From NCBI RefSeq assembly GCF_016134045.1, contig NZ_CP065915.1, positions 620,001-684,000 of the forward strand: a stretch of 64,000 bases of DNA, given 5' to 3'. The notes under the pieces were generated by a model that saw only the letters and a list, made by a program, of their open reading frames with translations, did no database searches and was not told where the DNA came from. This stretch comes from Pelagovum pacificum. GTDB taxonomy: Bacteria > Pseudomonadota > Alphaproteobacteria > Rhodobacterales > Rhodobacteraceae. Position numbers and translations under genes: made by a program. Positions 59,234 to 64,000 of this stretch are shown piece after piece. Within the stretch, counting starts at the first letter, position 1; the number at the start of each line of letters is the position of its first letter.

Positions 59234-60238
59234 TCATTCCTCGGTCAGGCAGTCGGCCAGCTTGCCGGCCATGTCCCGCAGAAGTGCCGGGTAGAAATCC
59301 GGGCCCGTCTCGATGCCGCCGCCGAGCGGATCGACTTCCTTCACGGCGATGTCCGTCCCCTCGATCGTCAGCGCGGGCCATTCCGCGCCGGACTGCGGAT
59401 CGACGAGGATGCAGCGCGTGCCATCTTCAGCGAACTGTTCTTTCAGGGCAGCGATCCGCGCCGGGCCGGGCGCCTGTGCGTCGGACAGCGTGACCGCGCC
59501 GGACATCGTCAGCTCGAACCGGTCGAAGAAATAGCCGTAGGCATCGTGGCCGACCGCGAAGGTCGCGTCTCCGGGGTCGCCGAGCTGTGCGGTGATCTCG
59601 CTGATGAGTGAAGCGAGGTCGTCCTGCGCCGCTTCGGCATTCTCGGCATAGGTTTGTGCGTTCTCGGGGTCCGCCTCGGAAAGGGCCTCGGCGATGTGGG
59701 TCAGCCAGACGCCCGCGTTGAACGGGTCGAGCCAGGCGTGTGGGTCGAAGTCCCCGTGATCGTGGCCGTGTCCGGCGTGCGTGTCATGGTCCTCGTGATC
59801 CTCGCCCTCGTGGTCATGATCGTCATGCGCCTCGTCCGCGTGATCATGCTCGTCGTGGTCGTGGTCGTGGTCATCGCCGTCGACACCATGGTCATGCGCG
59901 TCCGACAATTCCCGCTTCGGCCAGCCGTCCGTCTCCAGCAATTCGAGCGTCGCGCCGCTGCCAAGCGTCTCTATCGGGTCGGCGAGCCAGGGCTCCAGCC
60001 CTTCGCCCATCCAGACGACGAGGTCGGCATCGGACAGCCGTCGCGCATCCGACGGCCGGAAGGAATAGTCGTGCGGCGAGGCCCCGGGCGGCAGCAGGAC
60101 CTCGGGTTCGCCGACGCCCTCCATCACGCGTGCGACAAGGCTGTGAACCGGCGCGATGTCAGTCATCACGCGGGGCACCTCGGCCGATGCGGAGGTTGCG
60201 GCGAGTACTAGGCTGATGGTGGTCGTTCTGCGAATCAT
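59234..60238 (-). CDS. znuA: Zinc ABC transporter substrate-binding protein ZnuA
   Basis: A 334-residue periplasmic zinc-binding protein. Signal peptide: TTTISLVLAATSASA. Zinc ligands lie at His56 (ASPHDYSF), His168 (DPHAWL), His in FAVGHDAYGYFF and a C-terminal Asp. Between them is a long, very His/Asp-rich loop (about residues 115-161), a typical ZnuA feature that gathers zinc. It is divergent from zur-znuCB, with a Zur box between, so zinc starvation induces it. ATG 60238 fits the signal peptide. Confidence 0.95.
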   Translation of the reverse strand: MIRRTTTISLVLAATSASAEVPRVMTDIAPVHSLVARVMEGVGEPEVLLPPGASPHDYSFRPSDARRLSDADLVVWMGEGLEPWLADPIETLGSGATLELLETDGWPKRELSDAHDHGVDGDDHDHDHDEHDHADEAHDDHDHEGEDHEDHDTHAGHGHDHGDFDPHAWLDPFNAGVWLTHIAEALSEADPENAQTYAENAEAAQDDLASLISEITAQLGDPGDATFAVGHDAYGYFFDRFELTMSGAVTLSDAQAPGPARIAALKEQFAEDGTRCILVDPQSGAEWPALTIEGTDIAVKEVDPLGGGIETGPDFYPALLRDMAGKLADCLTEE

Positions 60239-60281
60239 CGGGCTGGTCTTCTTGTTGTCAGGGTCGCGAAGGGCTATACTT

Positions 60282-60304
60282 GAAATGTTATAACGTAACA
60301 AGTC
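60282..60304. promoter_or_regulatory. Zur box between znuA and zur
   Basis: The core TGTTA (60286-60290) and TAACA (60296-60300) form a dyad around TAACG, with outer G-A and T-C matches, 8 of 11 pairs over 23 bases. It resembles the alphaproteobacterial Zur site (GAAATGTTATA-type). Lying 44 bases before znuA and 15 before zur, it can repress both directions. Confidence 0.8.
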
Positions 60305-60318
60305 ATCGGAAGCGGACC

Positions 60319-60801
60319 ATGACGGAAGCCGTCGGATTCCAGAGCCACGATCACGACAACTGCGTCAGCACGGCGCTCGCCTCGGCAGAAGAAATCTGTG
60401 CCGCGCGCAAGGTGCAGTTCACCCCCGTGCGGCGTCGCGTGCTCGAGATCCTCCTCGAAGACCACGAAGCGCTCGGCGCGTACGATGTGCTCGCCCGGCT
60501 GGAGGCCGAGGGTCTCGGCTCCAAGCCGCCGGTCGCCTATCGCGCGCTGTCGTTTCTGGTCGAGCAGGGCTTCGCGCACCGGATCGAACGATTGAACGCC
60601 TTCGTCGCCTGCTCCGAACCGGGGCGCCGGCACGAGGCCGCATTCATGATCTGCCGCGCCTGCGGCACCGTCGCCGAGGCGAAGATGTCCGCGCCGCTGG
60701 TCCCTGCCGCCCGGGCCTCCGGTTTCGCGGTTGAGCGCACGGTGATCGAGGCAGAGGGTCTTTGCCCCGCCTGTCAGACAGAGGCCACGCCGGCATGCTG
60801 A
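60319..60801 (+). CDS. zur: Zinc uptake regulator Zur (Fur family)
   Basis: A 160-residue Fur-family repressor. The winged-helix domain (FTPVRRRVLEILLEDHEALG, VAYRALSFLVEQGFAHRIE) is followed by a dimer domain with two Cys pairs, CRAC and CPAC, which hold the structural zinc, plus a His-rich N-terminus (QSHDHDNC). It binds Zn2+ and represses its own operon and znuA. ATG 60319 is 15 bases after the Zur box. It overlaps znuC by seven bases. Confidence 0.92.
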   Translation: MTEAVGFQSHDHDNCVSTALASAEEICAARKVQFTPVRRRVLEILLEDHEALGAYDVLARLEAEGLGSKPPVAYRALSFLVEQGFAHRIERLNAFVACSEPGRRHEAAFMICRACGTVAEAKMSAPLVPAARASGFAVERTVIEAEGLCPACQTEATPAC

Positions 60802-61547
60802 TCGAGGCCAGGGGCCTCAGCGTCCGGCAGGGTGGCCGCGAGGTCCTCAGTCACGTCGACATCCAGGTCGCCCCGCGCGAGATCGTGACACTGGTCGGGC
60901 CCAACGGCTCCGGCAAGACCACGCTGCTGCGCGCGCTCATCGGGGCAGTGCCGCCGAGCGCGGGCAAGATCGAGCGCAAGCCCGGCCTGCGGATCGGCTA
61001 TGTCCCCCAGAAGCTGCATGTCGACTCCACGCTGCCGCTGACGGTTCGGCGTTTCCTCGATCTGCCGCACCGGGTGTCCCGCGCGGAGGCCGAGCGGGCG
61101 CTCGAGAGGTCCGGCGCCAGCAGTTTCGCCAAGCAGCAGATGGCGAGGCTCTCCGGCGGTCAGTTCCAGCGCGTCCTGCTGGCGCGGGCGCTGTTGATGA
61201 AGCCGGAACTCCTGATCCTCGACGAGGCGACACAGGGCCTCGACCAGTCCGGCTCCGCCGACTTCTACCGCCAGATCGAGGCGGTGCGGGACGAACTCGG
61301 CTGTGGGGTCCTGATGGTCAGCCACGAGCTGCACGTCGTGATGAGCGCCAGCACACGCGTCGTCTGCCTGAACGGCCACGTCTGCTGCGAAGGCACGCCG
61401 GAGACGGTGACCGCCGCCCCGGCGTGGCGCGAGCTGTTCGGGACGGGCACCGGCGGCGCGCTCGCGCTCTACCGGCACGAGCATGATCATGATCACGATC
61501 ATACGCACGACCATGACCACGCCCACCATCACGGGACGCCGGGCTGA
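60795..61547 (+). CDS. znuC: Zinc ABC transporter ATP-binding protein ZnuC
   Basis: A 250-residue ATPase. Walker A GPNGSGKTT, Q-loop IGYVPQKLH, signature LSGGQFQRVLLARAL, Walker B LLILDEATQGLD and switch VSHELHVVM. The C-terminal tail is a run of His-Asp repeats (about 20 residues), which may bind zinc on the cytoplasmic side. Shares an operon with zur and znuB; its stop abuts the znuB start. Confidence 0.95.
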   Translation: MLIEARGLSVRQGGREVLSHVDIQVAPREIVTLVGPNGSGKTTLLRALIGAVPPSAGKIERKPGLRIGYVPQKLHVDSTLPLTVRRFLDLPHRVSRAEAERALERSGASSFAKQQMARLSGGQFQRVLLARALLMKPELLILDEATQGLDQSGSADFYRQIEAVRDELGCGVLMVSHELHVVMSASTRVVCLNGHVCCEGTPETVTAAPAWRELFGTGTGGALALYRHEHDHDHDHTHDHDHAHHHGTPG

Positions 61548-62339
61548 ATGCTGGACGACTTTCTGGTGCGGGCCGCGCTTGCCGCGCTCGGCGTGGCGGT
61601 GCCTGCCGGCCTCGTCGGCTGCTTCGTCGTCTGGCGACGGATGACCTATTTCGGTGAGGCGACATCCCATGCCGCCGTGCTCGGCGTGGCGCTCTCGCTC
61701 GCCATGTCGGTGTCGGTCGTCTGGGGGGTGGTCGCGGTCGCGCTGGTCATGGGGCTCGCGCTGCACCTGCTGGAAGGGCAGGGACAGGAGACGGGAAGCG
61801 CGCTCGGCGTCCTCGCCCACGGGGGCCTCGCCGCCGGTCTGCTCGCCGTGTCGCTGGTGCCGGGGACGCGGGTCGACCTCGACGCCTACCTGTTCGGCGA
61901 CGTTCTGACGGTGTCGCGCGGCGACCTCGCGGTGATCTGGACCGGTGGCGCGGTCGTCGTCGCGGTCCTGGTGTGGCGATGGTCGGCGCTCCTCGCCTCC
62001 ACCCTCAGCCCGGATTTTGCCCAGGCCGCCGGCATCGACGCCCGACGCGAGGGGCTGGTGCTGATCCTGCTGATGGCGCTGATGGTGGCGGTGGCGCTCA
62101 AGGTGGTCGGCGCGCTGCTCATTACGGCGCTGCTCATCATCCCCTCCGCCGCCGCCCGGGGCCTGACCCGCACACCCGAAGGAATGGCGGCCCTCGCGGC
62201 CGGCTTCGGGGTAATATCGGCGCTCGGCGGGCTGTGGCTCGCGCTTCAGTTCGACACGCCGGTGGGGCCGAGCATCGTCTGCCTCGCCGCCGGTCTCTTC
62301 GCCGTCGCGTCGGTCGTGGGCGCGCTGAAGCCGCGCTAG
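61548..62339 (+). CDS. znuB: Zinc ABC transporter permease ZnuB
   Basis: A 263-residue ABC-3 family permease with seven to eight hydrophobic spans. Family marks: FVVWRRMTYFGEATSHAAVL near the N-terminus, LDAYLFGDVLTVSRGDL in the middle, and KVVGALLITALLIIPSAAAR near the C-terminus, the segment that couples to ZnuC. It begins immediately after the znuC stop, ending the zur-znuCB operon. Confidence 0.95.
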   Translation: MLDDFLVRAALAALGVAVPAGLVGCFVVWRRMTYFGEATSHAAVLGVALSLAMSVSVVWGVVAVALVMGLALHLLEGQGQETGSALGVLAHGGLAAGLLAVSLVPGTRVDLDAYLFGDVLTVSRGDLAVIWTGGAVVVAVLVWRWSALLASTLSPDFAQAAGIDARREGLVLILLMALMVAVALKVVGALLITALLIIPSAAARGLTRTPEGMAALAAGFGVISALGGLWLALQFDTPVGPSIVCLAAGLFAVASVVGALKPR

Positions 62340-62340
62340 C

Positions 62341-62778
62341 TCAGAGGTCGAGCCAGATGGTCACCGGCCCGTCGTTCAGCAACTCGACCTTCATGTCCGC
62401 CCCGAACCGTCCGGTCTGGACTTCGGGACCCAGCTTGCGCAGTTCCTCGGCCAGCGCGAGGTAGAGCCGCTCTGCCTCCGCCGGTGGCGCGGCGGTGGAA
62501 AAGCCGGGCCGGTTGCCCCGGCTCGTGTCGGCGGCAAGCGTGAACTGGCTGACGACAAGCGCCTCGCCCCCGGTGTCGAGCAGCGAGCGGTTCATCTTGC
62601 CCGCCTCGTCCTCGAAAATCCGCATCTTCGCAATCTTGCCGGCCAGCTTGGCGGGCAGGTCATCGCCATCGCCCTGCATCGCGCAGGCGAGGATCAGGAG
62701 GCCCGGACCGATCTCGGCGATCCGCTCTCCCCCGACGGTGACAGAGGCCCGGGTGACCCGCTGGAGCAGCGCCCTCAC
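62341..62778 (-). CDS. dtd: D-aminoacyl-tRNA deacylase
   Basis: A 145-residue proofreading enzyme that removes D-amino acids from tRNA. Motifs: [20 protein letters not shown] at the N-terminus, [18 protein letters not shown] with the catalytic-site SQFTL, and the Gly-cisPro motif [10 protein letters not shown] at the C-terminus. Its start overlaps the kinase stop by four bases, so the two form an operon in this order: kinase then dtd. Confidence 0.94.
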   Translation of the reverse strand: MRALLQRVTRASVTVGGERIAEIGPGLLILACAMQGDGDDLPAKLAGKIAKMRIFEDEAGKMNRSLLDTGGEALVVSQFTLAADTSRGNRPGFSTAAPPAEAERLYLALAEELRKLGPEVQTGRFGADMKVELLNDGPVTIWLDL

Positions 62779-63689
62779 AGTTCCGAGGCCCAGGGCGGGT
62801 TCGCCCCGGCGCGCGACACGGTGACAGCCGCCGCCTTCGCACCAAGCTCCAGCGCAGCGCGAAAGGTTTCTTCGTCGAGGTTGGCGATCCGCTGCTTGGT
62901 CAGGCCGCCGCGCGCGTGAAGGCTGGCCAGAACGCCCGCGTTGAACGTGTCGCCGGCCCCGACCGTATCGACGACCTCGGCCTTGGTGGCGGGCACGTCG
63001 ATCACGTGGTCGATGGAATAGCCCGTCACGCCATGCTCGCCGCGCGTGATGAGCACGAGGTTCGGTCCCATCCCCAGCAGGCGTGAGGCCAGCCGACTGA
63101 TTTCGCCGTCGCCCTCCAGCCAGTGCAGGTCTTCCTCGGACATCTTCACGATGTCTGCGGCCTTCAACATCCGCTTCAGCCGGCCCCGGTAGGCTTGCTC
63201 ATCCTTGATGAAGCCGGGGCGGATGTTGGGGTCGATCATCGTCACGGCGCGCGGCGCTTCGCGCAGCATCAGCGCTTCGTAGGCGCTGCCGCAGGGCTCG
63301 ACCGCGAGGGAGATGCCACCGAAGAACAGCGCGCGCTGCGTGACTTCGGGCAGGTCGGCCTCCGACAGCATACGCCCGGCGGTGTTGTCATCGTAGAAAA
63401 GGTATTGCGCGTTGCCGTTCGTCAGCCGCACGAAGGCCAGCGTCGACGGCCGGTCCGAGATCACGGCGGGGGAGGAATCGACGCCGCTTTCCGAGAGCGA
63501 GCGCAGCAGTATCTCACCGAAGAAGTCGCTCGAAATGCCTGAAAAGAAGCTCGTCGGCGCGCCGAGACGGCCGAGCGCGACCGCCGTGTTGAAGACGGCA
63601 CCGCCGGGGGCGGGCAGAAACGCGGAGTCGCCGGCGTCGGTCTGCCGCGGCAGCATGTCGATAAGGGCTTCGCCACAGGCCAGGATCAT
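62775..63689 (-). CDS. PfkB-family sugar kinase (fructokinase-like)
   Basis: A 304-residue ribokinase-family kinase. The N-terminal sugar-binding motif is [20 protein letters not shown], with later IDPNIRPGF and the C-terminal ATP/anion-hole motif [16 protein letters not shown] including the catalytic Asp. Fructose or 2-keto-3-deoxy acid kinases share this pattern. A KDG kinase could complete the catabolic cluster at 26581-38475, but distance and lack of specific evidence leave it open. Confidence 0.82.
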   Translation of the reverse strand: MILACGEALIDMLPRQTDAGDSAFLPAPGGAVFNTAVALGRLGAPTSFFSGISSDFFGEILLRSLSESGVDSSPAVISDRPSTLAFVRLTNGNAQYLFYDDNTAGRMLSEADLPEVTQRALFFGGISLAVEPCGSAYEALMLREAPRAVTMIDPNIRPGFIKDEQAYRGRLKRMLKAADIVKMSEEDLHWLEGDGEISRLASRLLGMGPNLVLITRGEHGVTGYSIDHVIDVPATKAEVVDTVGAGDTFNAGVLASLHARGGLTKQRIANLDEETFRAALELGAKAAAVTVSRAGANPPWASEL

Positions 63690-63781
63690 CGGATGGTTCC
63701 TTGTCGTTCAGGTCGCGCGCGGACAATGGCCTCCGGAGCGGTCGGGCGCAAGAAGACTGCGACCGGAAGTTGAACGCGGGC

Positions 63782-64000
63782 CTAGCCGTTGGCGTAGAGA
63801 TACCCCACCCCGGCGGCGACGATCAGCCCGAGGATCACAGCGAACGCGATCTTCCACGCGGAGTAGGGCCGCTCGCCCTGCACCTTGCCGGTACGGCCGT
63901 TGACGACGAAGCGGTAGCTCTTGCCGTTGTAGCGGTAGGCGGCCATCCAGACCGGCAGCAGGATGTGCTTGAAGGTCACGTCCCGCACGTCCGTCGAGAT
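63782..64000 (-). CDS. Membrane protein fragment, C-terminal part (zinc-ribbon-type protein)
   Basis: The gene runs past the window end; 72 codons plus the stop at 63782-63784 are visible. The frame continues to base 64000 without a stop. It contains VRDVTFKHILLPVWMAAYRY, NGKSYRFVVNGRTGKVQGER, and one C-terminal hydrophobic span (IAFAVILGLIVAAGVGYLYA). This end is typical of proteins with a TFIIB/primosomal-type zinc ribbon at the N-terminus, here outside the window. Function not assigned. It reads leftward towards the kinase gene, 92 bases away. Confidence 0.6.
   Translation of the reverse strand: MSTDVRDVTFKHILLPVWMAAYRYNGKSYRFVVNGRTGKVQGERPYSAWKIAFAVILGLIVAAGVGYLYANG

Noticed and set aside
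61480..61540. Tandem repeat array at the znuC end
   Set aside because: It is simply the coding sequence of the His-Asp tail.
1..64000. CRISPR array, prophage, insertion sequence or rRNA operon
   Set aside because: No regularly spaced direct repeats, transposase, integrase, phage structural genes or rRNA sequences were found.

Overview
The window is uniformly G+C-rich chromosomal DNA, densely packed with short operons. It looks like a roseobacter-type Rhodobacteraceae (Alphaproteobacteria). The reasons are family-level: urtABCDE, putA with a divergent Lrp-type regulator, metF divergent from a LysR/MetR gene, a PleD-DUF3572 pair, non-pyrrolysine MttB homologues, pcaHG, TRAP-free ABC sugar uptake and a Zur/Znu block. 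I see no phage, transposon, CRISPR array or rRNA. One tRNA-Leu(UAA) is present. No gap without a gene exceeds about 260 bases.

Layout. 1-5191: tail of urtA and all of urtBCDE (urea ABC uptake). 5304-9164: a MetE-C-like methyltransferase, protocatechuate 3,4-dioxygenase pcaHG and a stand-alone PhnM-type hydrolase. 9201-13421: MarC protein, a form II xanthine/CO-dehydrogenase-type large subunit and a DUF2235 hydrolase. 13503-15368: metF and metR, divergent. 15469-18324: SuhB, a Flp-pilin-like microprotein, a VOC protein, a rhomboid protease and a P-loop protein. 18321-22326: putA and its regulator. 22348-26383: TPR protein, tRNA-Leu, Ca2+ antiporter, Dabb protein, and a PepSY / cytochrome b / membrane LuxR operon.

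26581-38475 is the most coherent accessory block, a carbohydrate catabolic island. A cytoplasmic GH38-like glycosidase and a beta-propeller lactonase read leftward. An SDR dehydrogenase, a glucarate-dehydratase-like enolase, a complete ABC sugar importer (ATPase, binding protein, two permeases), a GntR/FCD repressor and an aldose 1-epimerase read rightward. A 23-bp dyad lies in the shared divergent promoter. The gene set fits cleavage of a glycoside, oxidation of the sugar to a lactone, hydrolysis to an aldonate and dehydration (inference).

38539-51636 holds housekeeping and mixed genes: lytic transglycosylase, HtrA-like protease, AI-2E exporter-family protein, LysR, metG, MFS, SDR, aldo/keto reductase, XRE regulator, DUF2061 protein with a desaturase, DMT transporter, NUDIX. 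52252-54293 is a secreted four-EF-hand protein followed by ECF sigma factor, short membrane anti-sigma candidate and a CnrX/Spy-like periplasmic protein: a CnrYXH-like sensing module whose sensor has no His or Cys. 54296-59148: PleD, DUF3572, HAD phosphatase, MttB-family methyltransferase, fasciclin protein. 59234-62339: znuA divergent from zur-znuC-znuB around a Zur box. The window ends with dtd, a PfkB sugar kinase and a truncated membrane protein.

Beyond genes, the sequence shows two copies of a structured intergenic repeat (2378-2430 and 6437-6504, opposite orientation), a Shine-Dalgarno-sequestering hairpin before the MetE-like gene, post-binding-protein hairpins in both ABC operons, and several intrinsic terminators. 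All function calls rest on reading translated sequence and motifs; no database search was run.
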